A stretch of 64,000 bases of DNA from Gammaproteobacteria bacterium (GCA_018828385.1 JAHJVE010000012.1:62001-126000), one strand, 5' to 3'; counted from the stretch's first letter, positions 24,636 to 33,711 are shown. The notes: generated by a model from the letters alone, not told the origin. A program made the numbers and translations.

Positions 24636-27119
24636 ATGCAACCGCTTTCACTCACCCTCAAGGGCTTTCGCGGCATTCGCGATGGCCTGGGGCGCGATGT
24701 CCTCACCCTCGACTTCGAACGACTGGCCGACGGCGCCGAACTGATCGCCATCGTCGGCGCCAACGGGCGGGGCAAGACCACGGTGATGGACAACATGCAT
24801 CCTTACCTCACCATGCCCTCGCGTGCAGCCATGGCCGGTCCGGGCGGTTTCGCCTACTACGAGCATGTCTGCCTACCCGAGAACGAGAAAGATCTGACTT
24901 GGGCTCACGACGGCCGCAGTTATCGCTCGCAGGTGGTGATCCGTCTTAACGGCCGACGCAAGACCGAAGCCTTTCTGCTCGTGCTTGCCGACGATGGCGC
25001 CTGGAAGCCCGTGGCGCTGGACGATGGCACCGTGTCCGACGGCAAGGTGGACACCTATACCCGCTGCGTCGAAGCCGTCTGTGGCAGCGCCGATACCTTC
25101 TTCACCTCGGTGTTCTCGGCCCAAGGCAAGCGGCAATTGAGTGCCTACCGTAATGCCGAGATCAAGACCTTGCTGGCCGACTTGCTCGGACAGGAAGAAA
25201 TCCGGGGGCTGGGCCAGAAGGCGAGCGAAACGGCCCGCCTGCTCAAGGCCGGCCTTGCGGCGATCCGGCAGGAACAGGCGGGACTGGATGCGGAAGCGCA
25301 GCGTATCGAGGCCGAGCAGCGCCGGTTCGACGGCGCGCAAGCCCGCGTCGCGCAGCGCCTTGCGGGTCGCCAAGCGGCCCAGGCTGCGCAGGAGTCGGCC
25401 CGAACCCGGTACGCACAATTGATCGCCGAACGCGAGCAGTCGCGGGGCGTGGAGGCACGCCGAGGGCAACTGCAAGGCGAATGCCATACCGTGATCCAGG
25501 CCGGCACCCAGGCCATCGACGCCTTGAAAGCCCAGGATCAGGGCGAGGTTCAGCGGCTGGAACGGCTGGAACAGCGTATCGCACAGCGCCTCGCCCAGGA
25601 GTGCAACCGCCGGCAAGTGTTGCAGAACCAGCGTCGACAATGCCTCGCAGTGTTGGCGGGTGGGCAAGCCGTGCGGCATGCAGAGTCCCGTCTGCCCATG
25701 GCCGAGGGGGTATTGTCGCAGCGTTCGGCTCAGGTCGGGGCATGGCGCCAACAGGTCCAAGCCCTGACGCAGTGCCAAGCGGCGAAGCGCATGGTCCAGC
25801 AGAAGTTGTCCGGGATCGAACGCGAGGCCGGCCAGGCGGCGCTGAAGGCCGAGGAACTGGCGCGGCGCTTCGGTCTCACTGGCGAGGTGCCGTGTGCCGG
25901 CACCGACCTGCAGGGGCAGTGCCAGCTCCTGGGCGATGCGCGGGATGCCAAGGCCCTGATTCCCAGCGCGCAGGGGACGATCCAGCGGTTGGGGCGCGAG
26001 AAGGTGGCGGCACAGCGGGAACTGGACGCCTTGTGCGGGCAGCATGACGAACTCGCGGGTGCGCCCCAGGCGTTGGCTAGGGCCGAGCACCGGGCCGAGC
26101 TGGCCCGGGCGCGGGCTTCGCGGTTTGCCTTGCTGGCGGCCCAGGCCGGTGAAATGGCGCGGGCCCGGACCACGCTGGCCGGCATCGAGCAGGAATTGAC
26201 GGAACTGCCGGCCGCCCAGGGACCGGATACCGCTGCTGGTCAGCAGCGGATTGAGACGCCCGAGGAGGCTGCCGAGCACCAACAGATCCATTCGGCACGG
26301 CAGGCCATCGCCGCCCAAAACGAACAGCAGGCCGAGCACTACCGCGCCACCCTGGATCGGCTCAAGCAGGCGCTGGCGGCCTTGCCGGCACCGTACGACG
26401 GGCAACAGCTGATCGATGCCCAGACCGCGATGGAACAGGCCGCGCAGTCGGTCACTGCCGCCGAGCAGGCCCATTTGGCCGCAGTGCGAGACGTCGAAAC
26501 CCTTGCCGCCCTCATGCAACAGGCAACGGCCCTGGCCGGTCGCCAAGCCCAAGTGACCAACCGCATCGCCAAGGTCGAAACAGAGTTGGGCAACTGGAAC
26601 CTGTTCGCCAAGTGCATGAGCAACGACGGCCTGATCGCGCTGGCCATCGACGATGCCGGTCCGGCCTTGGCGGGCCTGGCGAATGATCTCCTACTGGCCT
26701 GCTATGGCCCTCGTTTCACAGTCTCCCTCCAGACGCTGGTGGAGACCGGCAAGGGCGAACAGAAGGAAGGTTTCGACATCCGGGTGCACGACGGCGAATC
26801 GGGCGAGAGCAAAAGCGTTGGCCTGATGAGCGGCGGCGAAAGGGTGTGGATCAACGAGTGCTTGATCCGGGCGGTGGCCCTGTACCTCGCCCAGCACACG
26901 GGACGGCGCTATGGTGCGTTGTTCTCGGACGAGGCCGATGGGCCGCTGGACCCCGAGCGCAAGCGCATGTTCATGGCGATGAAGCGGGAGGTGCTGCGGC
27001 TGGGCGGCTATCAGCGCGAGTTCTTCGTCTCCCAGACGCAGGAGCTGACGACCATGGCGGATGCGGTGATCGACCTGGATGCCCATGCGGAATCGTGCAA
27101 AGCCCCGGCGGGGGTGTAG
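24636..27119 (+). CDS. SbcC/Rad50-like SMC-family ATPase
   Basis: Protein of 827 residues. Walker A GANGRGKTT is at ~41-49. Two long coiled-coil arms rich in Gln/Ala/Glu flank a variant hook in which the usual C-x-x-C is replaced by a wider pair (PCAGTDLQGQCQLL, C-x8-C). The ABC signature MSGGERVWINECL is at ~730, Walker B GALFSDEAD at ~760, and the C-terminal D-loop/H region follows. ATG 24636 has GGAG upstream. Shorter than E. coli SbcC (about 1,050), so the arms are short. It partners the SbcD-like gene just upstream. Confidence 0.82.
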   Translation: MQPLSLTLKGFRGIRDGLGRDVLTLDFERLADGAELIAIVGANGRGKTTVMDNMHPYLTMPSRAAMAGPGGFAYYEHVCLPENEKDLTWAHDGRSYRSQVVIRLNGRRKTEAFLLVLADDGAWKPVALDDGTVSDGKVDTYTRCVEAVCGSADTFFTSVFSAQGKRQLSAYRNAEIKTLLADLLGQEEIRGLGQKASETARLLKAGLAAIRQEQAGLDAEAQRIEAEQRRFDGAQARVAQRLAGRQAAQAAQESARTRYAQLIAEREQSRGVEARRGQLQGECHTVIQAGTQAIDALKAQDQGEVQRLERLEQRIAQRLAQECNRRQVLQNQRRQCLAVLAGGQAVRHAESRLPMAEGVLSQRSAQVGAWRQQVQALTQCQAAKRMVQQKLSGIEREAGQAALKAEELARRFGLTGEVPCAGTDLQGQCQLLGDARDAKALIPSAQGTIQRLGREKVAAQRELDALCGQHDELAGAPQALARAEHRAELARARASRFALLAAQAGEMARARTTLAGIEQELTELPAAQGPDTAAGQQRIETPEEAAEHQQIHSARQAIAAQNEQQAEHYRATLDRLKQALAALPAPYDGQQLIDAQTAMEQAAQSVTAAEQAHLAAVRDVETLAALMQQATALAGRQAQVTNRIAKVETELGNWNLFAKCMSNDGLIALAIDDAGPALAGLANDLLLACYGPRFTVSLQTLVETGKGEQKEGFDIRVHDGESGESKSVGLMSGGERVWINECLIRAVALYLAQHTGRRYGALFSDEADGPLDPERKRMFMAMKREVLRLGGYQREFFVSQTQELTTMADAVIDLDAHAESCKAPAGV

Positions 27120-27166
27120 TTTGGCTGTGAGGTTTGAATAGTACGGAGTTGCGGCGCCCGCTTTCC

Positions 27167-27193
27167 AGGTGTACCATTTGAAGGCGTACACCT
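27167..27193. promoter_or_regulatory. Palindromic operator of the toxin-antitoxin pair
   Basis: Perfect inverted repeat AGGTGTAC (27167-27174) / GTACACCT (27186-27193) with an 11-nt spacer, immediately before the AAGGAG ribosome site of the DUF1778 antitoxin. It is a likely autoregulatory site for the antitoxin or toxin-antitoxin complex. Confidence 0.7.
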
Positions 27194-27205
27194 AAGGAGC
27201 CCGAC

Positions 27206-28008
<803 letters not shown>

Positions 28009-28043
28009 TCAATGCCGCTCTTTGGTGATCCGAATCACCGCGA

Positions 28044-29003
28044 TCATGCCTCCGCCGCTTCAACATACGGCAAATGCACCTCGAAGCGGCTTCCCTTGCC
28101 CAGAGTCGATTCCACCCGAATCGTGCCGCCCATCCGCTGCACCATCCGCTCGGTTAAGGCCAGCCCCAGTCCCATTCCGCCGAAACGGCGCGAGGTGCTG
28201 CCGTCGGCCTGTTCGAAGGGGCGGAAGAGTTGCCGGACATGGTCGACCCTCATCCCGATGCCGGTATCGGCAACCGTGAAGACTAGCCGGTTGCCGTCCC
28301 GTTCCGAGGTCAAGGTGACATTCCCTTCATCTGTGAACTTCACTGCATTGTCCAGAAGGTGGCCCAGGATGTCGTTCAACTGCTTGCCATCGATCATGCA
28401 GTAGCCCGGCGGGCAGCCGCCTCGCCGATATTCGAAGGCCAACCCCTTGGAGGTTGCCTTTGCAAGCGCCCGCCGCGCAACCGTTCCCAAAAGCTTTCCG
28501 AGCGAAGTAGGGGCCGACCGGAGAACACGGCGGCCAGCGTCGAGGTGGGAAAAGGAGAGGACGTTCTCCACCAGTTCGGACAAACGCCGGCCGGCTTCGA
28601 GAATGCGCTGGCAGGCGTGCCGGGCCTTCCCCGGATCTTCGGCGCGCAGGCCGATGGTGGCCATGCCGAGGATGCCATAGAGCGGCGTGCGTAATTCGTG
28701 GTGCATATTGTTCACAAATTCCGCTTTGAGTTGCAGCAGATGCTCTGCCTCGGCCAAGGCCCGCTCGCCGGCAGGGCAGCACACCGCCTCAAGACGGCGG
28801 ATTTCTGCCACCAGATGCGCTTCCCGCTCTTTCGCCAATCGGAGTTCTGCCTCGGTCTTCGCCAGGTGCGCTTCCAGGCGGTGGAGCTGCGCCTCGCTGC
28901 CCGCCACCTGCGCGCAGGAGCAAGAGTCCGACGTTCCTTCCGGGCTGGAAAACTGATGGTTGGATGCCCGGTTCTCCGGTATCGAAAGGTGATTCAGATC
29001 CAT
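28044..29003 (-). CDS. Soluble sensor histidine kinase
   Basis: Protein of 319 residues from ATG 29003. There is no transmembrane segment: a Cys-containing N-terminus (SDSCSCAQVAG), a coiled coil (LEAHLAKTEAELRLAKEREA), the HisKA box FVNNMHHELRTPLYGILGMA (phospho-His in HELRTP), then the ATPase boxes LLDNAVKFTDEGNV (N), VADTGIGM (G1), FRPFEQADGSTSRRFGG (F) and GMGLGLAL (G2). All catalytic boxes are intact. No response regulator is adjacent. It is divergent from a small XRE regulator, with a perfect palindrome between them. It may report to a regulator elsewhere. An upstream GTG start (29036) would run through the palindrome and is less likely. Confidence 0.82.
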   Translation of the reverse strand: MDLNHLSIPENRASNHQFSSPEGTSDSCSCAQVAGSEAQLHRLEAHLAKTEAELRLAKEREAHLVAEIRRLEAVCCPAGERALAEAEHLLQLKAEFVNNMHHELRTPLYGILGMATIGLRAEDPGKARHACQRILEAGRRLSELVENVLSFSHLDAGRRVLRSAPTSLGKLLGTVARRALAKATSKGLAFEYRRGGCPPGYCMIDGKQLNDILGHLLDNAVKFTDEGNVTLTSERDGNRLVFTVADTGIGMRVDHVRQLFRPFEQADGSTSRRFGGMGLGLALTERMVQRMGGTIRVESTLGKGSRFEVHLPYVEAAEA

Positions 29004-29013
29004 GTCATTAGGG

Positions 29014-29030
29014 TATCCCGATTCGGGATA
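29014..29030. promoter_or_regulatory. Palindrome between kinase and XRE gene
   Basis: Perfect inverted repeat TATCCCG / CGGGATA with a 3-nt centre (ATT), 11 bp before the kinase ATG and about 30 bp before the XRE gene. Typical size and placement for an XRE-type dimer operator, probably autoregulatory. Confidence 0.65.
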
Positions 29031-29058
29031 TTCCACAACGGGTTATTAACGTACTGGG

Positions 29059-29328
29059 ATGGCCAATTCCCTGCACCGCCCCCAATACGAGGTCTTCCGC
29101 AAGATGATGGTCAAAGCGCGGGAAACCGCTGGCCTCACTCAGGTCCAGATTGCCGACGCCCTCGGCCGGCCCCAGAGTTTCGTCTCCAAGTACGAAAGAG
29201 GAGACCGCCGTCTCGATTTCACCGAGTTTGTCGAAATCACCGCCATTCTGGGAATCGATGTGGCCGCTTTCATCACCGCCTATCAGGACAGCATCAACGA
29301 TCTGAATCTTCGTCCGTGGGTGCGGTAA
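29059..29328 (+). CDS. Small XRE-family HTH regulator
   Basis: Protein of 89 residues almost wholly made of an HTH_3 domain: MMVKARETAGLTQVQIADAL, then GRPQSFVSKYERGDRRLDFT, then a helix ITAILGIDVAAFITAYQDS. There is no additional sensor domain. It is divergent from the soluble histidine kinase across a gap containing a perfect 17-bp palindrome, its likely operator. XRE repressors of this size often control transfer or maintenance genes on ICEs; here control of the kinase is suggested by position. Confidence 0.8.
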   Translation: MANSLHRPQYEVFRKMMVKARETAGLTQVQIADALGRPQSFVSKYERGDRRLDFTEFVEITAILGIDVAAFITAYQDSINDLNLRPWVR

Positions 29329-29411
29329 CTGCTTCCGCATGAGGTTACTTGCCTGCCTGCCCTACATTATAAATGACGACGGGCTTATGGCGCTTGTGTG
29401 TCGTGTCGGTG

Positions 29412-29579
29412 TCACGGCGCTACGATTGGCAACAGAAGCGTTAACGTGACCAGGTCAATGGTAGCCACCGCCTGCATGATCAGGATATTCTCGTCGAGTC
29501 CTGCCATCGTGCGAACGGACACGAAGCTGTAGAAACCGTCGTTCAAAAAGTGGACGGCGATCGGCACCCAGAGCTTCAT
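29412..29579 (-). CDS. Possible small membrane protein
   Basis: A 55-residue frame from ATG 29579 (MKLWVPIAVHFLNDGFYSFV), with two hydrophobic stretches (ILIMQAVATIDLVTLTLLLP) that could form one or two helices. A weak GGCGGAAC precedes the start. No family is recognised. The frame is open upstream to 29669, overlapping the plus-strand gene at 29645. Listed because of plausible composition; it could be non-coding. Confidence 0.3.
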   Translation of the reverse strand: MKLWVPIAVHFLNDGFYSFVSVRTMAGLDENILIMQAVATIDLVTLTLLLPIVAP

Positions 29580-29644
29580 GTTCCGCCGTTTGGCCGCCGT
29601 CGATTGCCATGGCTTGTCCGGCGCCCCGCCGCTAAAATGTCTGC

Positions 29645-29881
29645 ATGTCGAAAATCCCCGAACCCACACCCGCGTTGAACAGGCTGCGCGCAGCGGCCGG
29701 CTTGATCCCCCTCATTGAGGATGGCCTTCGCCAGTCGAAAATCACCGCCGAGAAGGCTTCTTTGATGGCGGAGTTTTGCAACTGGGCGGCCCAGCAAGCA
29801 ACGGAAGGCGGCCCGGAGGCCTTACGCCTTGGCGATGACATCAAAGCGGGCTTGGAACGGCTTAAAACGCTGCTGGCATAG
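29645..29881 (+). CDS. Small conserved-type ICE protein, hypothetical
   Basis: Soluble protein of 78 residues, helical: ALNRLRAAAGLIPLIEDGLR, ITAEKASLMAEFCNWAAQQA, and a C-terminal RLGDDIKAGLERLKTLLA. Composition and codon pattern look like a real gene, although no strong ribosome site precedes the ATG. No family recognised. It stands alone between opposing genes. Confidence 0.5.
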   Translation: MSKIPEPTPALNRLRAAAGLIPLIEDGLRQSKITAEKASLMAEFCNWAAQQATEGGPEALRLGDDIKAGLERLKTLLA

Positions 29882-29948
29882 CGGTAGCCGGGCAGGTCCG
29901 GCCACCGCCACTATCGTGTGGTCCCGTTGTGAGAGTTGGATTGCCGAC

Positions 29949-30431
29949 TCATGCCTCGGGCTCCTGCAAATCAAAGACCGGCAGATCGTCAATCACGGCC
30001 GCTTCGCTATCGAACTTCAGCCAGGCAATACCGGCTTGCTCCGCGACTTCGAAGATCGTGGCCAGATCGGCTTCCGTCGGCATCCGGTAACGGGGTGCGC
30101 CGACATAGATGATGCCGCCGCAGTCGGTCGGGTAGGCGTTGACCGACAACTCGTCATCGGCCAGTTTCATGCGGGTACTTGAACTCAGATGCGAGATCGA
30201 TAACGAGGCCAGGGGTTCAGCCTGCGCTTGCAAGCTTGCCACAGCGGGTGTTTTCATGCGGTTATCCTTCCTCTTGATGGGACGTCGCGTGGTCTTGGGG
30301 CGCGTACCAGTCTGACGACTGAAGTTCACGCCGCAGTCGCGACAACGGAACCAGCGCAGGCGGCCCAGCGTACCCAACGGCACGCTGTCGCCCGCGCAAA
30401 CAGGACAATGAGGCGGGATTCTCGTCGCCAT
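29949..30431 (-). CDS. Zinc-ribbon plus DUF5983-like protein
   Basis: Read from ATG 30431 (ATGAGGAGATCATC precedes) the product has 160 residues. An N-terminal zinc ribbon (CPVCAGD ... WFRCRDCGVNFS) is followed by a basic linker and then a DUF5983-like domain (SLSISHLSSSTRMKLADDEL, PTDCGGIIYVGAPRYRMPTE, IAWLKFDSEAAVIDDLPVFD). An internal ATG at 30257 has its own good ribosome site (AGGAAGGA) and would give the DUF5983 part alone (about 102 residues). So either a fusion or two nested products. DUF5983 proteins are common, uncharacterised ICE/plasmid proteins. Confidence 0.65.
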   Translation of the reverse strand: MATRIPPHCPVCAGDSVPLGTLGRLRWFRCRDCGVNFSRQTGTRPKTTRRPIKRKDNRMKTPAVASLQAQAEPLASLSISHLSSSTRMKLADDELSVNAYPTDCGGIIYVGAPRYRMPTEADLATIFEVAEQAGIAWLKFDSEAAVIDDLPVFDLQEPEA

Positions 30432-30529
30432 GATGATCTCCTCATGCGACAGAAAAGGCAGCCCGACCCAATGAGGTGGGCATGCCTTTGAGCATCGGAC
30501 GCGACGAGATTGGCCGGCGGCGCATGGCG

Positions 30530-31111
30530 TTACACCAGTCCACATTCGGCAAACGAGATGACCCTATCGCCGGCGACGACAAAATGGTCGATCAGCCGCA
30601 CATCCACCAGGCTCAGCGCCTGCTTCAGGTTCTGTGTCAGCAACTCATCGGCCCGCGAGGGCTCGACTTCCCCCGAGGGATGGTTGTGCGCAACGGCCAG
30701 CGCGGCGGCGTTACGGGCGAGCGCCCCCTTGACCACTTCCCGGGGATAGACGGAGGTCTGGGTCAGGGTTCCCCGGAACAATTCCTCGACTTCGATCAGG
30801 CGATGCTGGGCGTCCAAGTAGAGCGCCAGGAACACCTCATGCTCAAGCCCAGCGCAATACAGCCGCAGCCAATCGCGCAGGACTTGCGGTGAGTTCATCA
30901 GCGGGCCGCTGCGCATCTGCTCACGCAGATTGCGCAGCAGCAGTTCGCGGGCAACGCCCAGACGATGGGCGAGAACGGTATCGGTGGTGCCGAGCATGCC
31001 CATTTGCGCCACGGCATCGCTGACGTGCAGAGGGTTGGTACTCGACGCGCAAACCAGGGGCGAGAGTAATTCGCGGACCAGATCGGCGCGGGACAAGGCA
31101 GAGAGATTCAT
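30530..31111 (-). CDS. radC: RadC family JAB-domain protein
   Basis: Protein of 193 residues from ATG 31111 (GAGGAG 6 nt upstream). It has an N-terminal helical part ([20 protein letters not shown]) and a JAB/MPN domain with the metal motif [20 protein letters not shown], then [20 protein letters not shown]. It is shorter than chromosomal RadC and lacks the full HhH region, like the accessory RadC proteins of ICEs and plasmids. The biochemical role is not settled. The 5' leader carries a radC-motif-like RNA (31112-31183) with a stem covering the ribosome site, and a hairpin-box element lies further upstream. Confidence 0.88.
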   Translation of the reverse strand: MNLSALSRADLVRELLSPLVCASSTNPLHVSDAVAQMGMLGTTDTVLAHRLGVARELLLRNLREQMRSGPLMNSPQVLRDWLRLYCAGLEHEVFLALYLDAQHRLIEVEELFRGTLTQTSVYPREVVKGALARNAAALAVAHNHPSGEVEPSRADELLTQNLKQALSLVDVRLIDHFVVAGDRVISFAECGLV

Positions 31112-31183
31112 GGCGTTCTCCTCTATGAAACAAAAAAAGCGGGAACGCCGATCCCAAAGGGGACGAGGTCCCCGCTTGGGATG
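31112..31183 (-). ncRNA. radC-motif-like RNA leader, copy A (radC)
   Basis: Minus strand. An outer stem (ATCCCA / TGGGAT, 31151-31156 with 31177-31182) encloses a GC hairpin (GGGGAC / GTCCCC). Then GGCGTTCCC (31141-31149) can pair with GAACGCC next to the GGAG ribosome site, sequestering the radC start. Matches the layout of the known radC cis-regulatory RNA motif. Confidence 0.72.
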
Positions 31184-31228
31184 AAGGTGCGGACGAATGT
31201 ACGTAACATCGGTCGGCACGATGAATGA

Positions 31229-31262
31229 GGCAGGTATCGACTGCGACGCCGGCCAGAGCCGG
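31229..31262 (-). ncRNA. Hairpin-box leader element, copy A
   Basis: Minus strand: a GC hairpin (CCGGC / GCCGG, 31249-31262) followed by the conserved box GGCGTCGCAGTCGATACCTG and two more bases (31229-31250). One of four such elements in the window; upstream of the radC leader. Confidence 0.6.
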
Positions 31263-31586
31263 ACTACATCCCACGATGGAATGCAGGTATGCCCTGTCAG
31301 TTTCCGGCATCGGTCGGGTGGATTCAAGGGGATCCAGAGGACGCAACGTTCAAGCGGCCGGAATCCGACGGGCTTGCGAATGGCGTCGATGATGAGGGCG
31401 TGCCGATCGCTTCCTGCGGCGCAAGGGTGCGGTCGGCTTGGTCAACAGGGCCTACTTGCACTCCAGTGTGACCGGGATGTCAGCCTAATTGCACTGCACA
31501 AATTTTTTGCGTGACCGCCGTAAAACCCAGGACAAGCCTGGAAAATTTGATCAAGATGAAGGCTCAACCCTTCACGTAGAACGACG

Positions 31587-31802
31587 ATGATCCGCCTCGG
31601 CTCGCAAATTCGACTCACTCGCCGGGAGGTCGAGCGCTTCCGGAAGATCACCGACATCGAGCCGGTGGACATCCGCACGCTCGACGACCTGGACGCCTAC
31701 ATCGCCCGATGCAAGGCGCACTACTGGGGCGTCTCCAAGGACACCCAGTTCCTGCATTGGCTCATCGACCGCGAATACGCCCAGTGCCGCCTGGCGGCGT
31801 AG
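31587..31802 (+). CDS. Small hypothetical ICE protein
   Basis: Protein of 71 residues: MIRLGSQIRLTRREVERFRK, ITDIEPVDIRTLDDLDAYIA, ending in FLHWLIDREYAQCRLAA. It resembles the plan of the 76-residue protein at 33839 (short N-terminal strand, then 'E-R/D-F-R-K', then D-rich helices), and both may belong to one small ICE protein family. Divergent from radC. No strong ribosome site; function unknown. Confidence 0.6.
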   Translation: MIRLGSQIRLTRREVERFRKITDIEPVDIRTLDDLDAYIARCKAHYWGVSKDTQFLHWLIDREYAQCRLAA

Positions 31803-31810
31803 CGCGGTTG

Positions 31811-31860
31811 GTTTTCTGGGGGCGACCGTCTCCCCCAGCCTTTCTGCCGGGGAGACGTCG
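31811..31860. terminator. Hairpins between convergent genes
   Basis: A strong stem CTGGGGG ... CCCCCAG (about 31815-31840), followed on the plus strand by CCTTTCT, then a second small hairpin around CCGGGGAGACG. It lies between the convergent genes ending at 31802 (+) and 31885 (-), so probably a terminator. Confidence 0.5.
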
Positions 31861-31884
31861 CGCCATCGGGTACTGCCGTCGAAG

Positions 31885-32556
31885 TCACTGGAAGACACGC
31901 GGCTCGATGGTCGCGCCGCGCATGAAGGCGAGGTAGGCGCCGGCCTTTCCTATATCCCGGAAACTGGCGACAACTTCCTCGCGCCGCAGAACGTTCCAGG
32001 ACTGGTCGGCGTCGCCCGAAGGCTTGATGCTCAAGTCGGCTTCGCGGTAGGCGGCATGGCGATACAGAAAGTCGCCCGATGCCCAATCCACGATGGCAAG
32101 GAGGCAGGCGCACAGGATGGCGCAGCCGCCATGCTCGTCGGGCTCGATCAGCAAGGGGACCTTCAAACTCCCCGTCGAGCGGCCGATCCGGCCGACGACG
32201 TCGTGCTCTTCCAGCCAGGGTTCGCCGGTGCTCGTGTCGCCCAGGATCAGGCGGACCTTCCGTTCGCGGGTGCGGCAGGATTCCAGGACCCTGGCGGCCT
32301 TGGCATCCGTGCCGGGATCGAAGTAGGTCGTGCGTGTCAGCGGGGACTGGCTCCAGGCCTGGACGGCTCGGCCGTACTTTTCGTAGCCGGCGAGGGTTGC
32401 GTAGTCCTCGTCCGTGAACGACAGGTCGGCACGGCTCAGCTTGCTGGCGATCTGGTTGGCGTGATCCCGGGCGTTTGCGAAACCGAGGCAGGTAAAGCCC
32501 TCGCCGCAATCGATCGCGTAGCGCTGCTGTGCCGCATTGATACTCACCTTGTTCAT
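31885..32556 (-). CDS. Conserved ICE protein, hypothetical
   Basis: Soluble protein of 223 residues: INAAQQRYAIDCGEGFTCLG, DEDYATLAGYEKYGRAVQAW, VRLILGDTSTGEPWLEEHDV, VGRIGRSTGSLKVPLLIEPD, CAILCACLLAIVDWASGDFL. I do not recognise a catalytic motif. Its leader (32557-32617) carries a radC-motif-like structure with the pair GGTTCC / GGAACC covering the ribosome site, placing it in the same regulatory family as radC and the helicase gene. It follows the 80-residue protein gene (32669-32911) on the same strand. Confidence 0.68.
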   Translation of the reverse strand: MNKVSINAAQQRYAIDCGEGFTCLGFANARDHANQIASKLSRADLSFTDEDYATLAGYEKYGRAVQAWSQSPLTRTTYFDPGTDAKAARVLESCRTRERKVRLILGDTSTGEPWLEEHDVVGRIGRSTGSLKVPLLIEPDEHGGCAILCACLLAIVDWASGDFLYRHAAYREADLSIKPSGDADQSWNVLRREEVVASFRDIGKAGAYLAFMRGATIEPRVFQ

Positions 32557-32617
32557 CTCGGGTTCCTTTCGAAATGTCGTGGAACCACACCCCGTCGGGC
32601 GTGAGCCCCACGGGGTT
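32557..32617 (-). ncRNA. radC-motif-like RNA leader, copy B
   Basis: Minus strand. Outer stem ACCCCGT / ACGGGGT (32589-32595 with 32610-32616) encloses GGGGCTCACGCCC. Then GGTTCC (32581-32586) is complementary to GGAACC (32561-32566) at the ribosome site of the gene starting at 32556. The pair differs in sequence from copies A and C but preserves pairing. Confidence 0.65.
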
Positions 32618-32668
32618 GTTGCGTGTTCGGCAGGCCGAAGGTCAGCTGGCCGGTGGTGTCGCTGCGGC

Positions 32669-32911
32669 TCAGGCCGCCTGCGCCACTGCCTGGAATCCTT
32701 GCACCAAGGCGCCGGCCTCGGTGGCGACGACGACCTGGTCGGACAGCAGGCGGTCCAGCTTCAGCAGCAAGGCGTCGGCGTGCTCCTGGTCATCCGGGTA
32801 GAGGGACGGGCGCAGTTTCTCGACCTCCTTCTTGATGAGGCGAAGCTCTGGGACGATGGCGCGCTCAGCGTGCGCTTCGATGGCGTTCAGGATGGCGGTG
32901 ATGGTGATCAT
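32669..32911 (-). CDS. Small hypothetical ICE protein
   Basis: Protein of 80 residues from ATG 32911 (AAAGGAAGCC upstream): MITITAILNAIEAHAERAIV, PELRLIKKEVEKLRPSLYPD, then a helix LLLKLDRLLSDQVVVATEAG. All-helical, acidic/basic alternating; no family recognised. It precedes the 223-residue protein gene with a 52-nt gap before that gene's structured leader. Confidence 0.6.
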   Translation of the reverse strand: MITITAILNAIEAHAERAIVPELRLIKKEVEKLRPSLYPDDQEHADALLLKLDRLLSDQVVVATEAGALVQGFQAVAQAA

Positions 32912-33195
32912 CGATGGCTTCCTTTCATTGCTAGAAAAAATGGGCCGGCATGCCGGGGGCAGATCGGCGGGCGAGGTTTGGCCCGGCGGGCGCAGACGGC
33001 GTAGCGGGCGGGTGGGGGCGCCCCGTGAAGTCGGCTTGCCGGCGTTCATGGGCACTCGATGAGGTGTGCGGGGATCGGGGCGAGCACCGCACGCGCCGCT
33101 GGGGAACAGCGGGCGTGGGCGTTCGGCGATCCGGATGCGACGGCAAGTGCCGCCGCATCACAGGCCGGGCCGGTGATGGCCTGGCGCTTCTCGGG
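32912..33195. other. Intergenic, no gene supported
   Basis: About 280 bases between two minus-strand genes. It is GC-rich with several small inverted repeats (for example around 33120-33150), but neither a radC-type leader nor a coding frame with family similarity is seen. Confidence 0.35.
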
Positions 33196-33711
33196 TCAGG
33201 CGGCCGAGCGCGGTGTTTTTGCGCTGGGCGAGGCCAGTGCTTCAGTGGATGCGGCTACCGGATCGGCCGCAGACTGGGTCGCCTGTTGCTCGAAGGCCGT
33301 GTGTGCCGTCGTGAACTCGGTTTCCCGAGCCAGGCGGCGCACTTGGGCGACGGCGGGCTCCTTGACCATTTCGGGCAGGCATTCGACGGCGATGTCGCTG
33401 CCGTGCCGCAGACCCTTCTGCAGACTGTGCAGCGGCCGGACGAACAGGCCGTGGCACAGCCAGCGGACAAACTGACCGATCCGCTTGTTGCGTGCCTGGC
33501 GGGCTTTGTGCCGACGCAGGGATTCCTTACAGCACAGATACAACGCCAGATGGGTGCGCTTCATTTCGGGATCGGACTCGAGCTGGGCCATGACTTCCGT
33601 CGCGATGGCCGGATCACGGCCGACGCGCTGGTAGAAGCCGACCCAGGCACGCTCTTCCTCGGACTCGATACCGGAGCGCCGGGGGCGAGGACGGGGTTTC
33701 TCAAGGGACAT
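33196..33711 (-). CDS. Conserved ICE protein, hypothetical
   Basis: Protein of 171 residues: basic, Pro-rich start (MSLEKPRPRPRRSGIESEEE), a helical middle (WVGFYQRVGRDPAIATEVMA, KRTHLALYLCCKESLRRHKA, RQARNKRIGQFVRWLCHGLF), and an Ala/Ser/Thr-rich tail. No catalytic motif. GGAG precedes the ATG by 7 nt. Its leader (33712-33790) has the radC-type structure. Function unknown. Confidence 0.65.
   Translation of the reverse strand: MSLEKPRPRPRRSGIESEEERAWVGFYQRVGRDPAIATEVMAQLESDPEMKRTHLALYLCCKESLRRHKARQARNKRIGQFVRWLCHGLFVRPLHSLQKGLRHGSDIAVECLPEMVKEPAVAQVRRLARETEFTTAHTAFEQQATQSAADPVAASTEALASPSAKTPRSAA

Noticed and set aside
24873..26552. A 559-codon minus-strand frame opposite the SbcC-like gene
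   Set aside because: Mirror of the repetitive coiled-coil coding sequence; no start signals and no recognisable domain.
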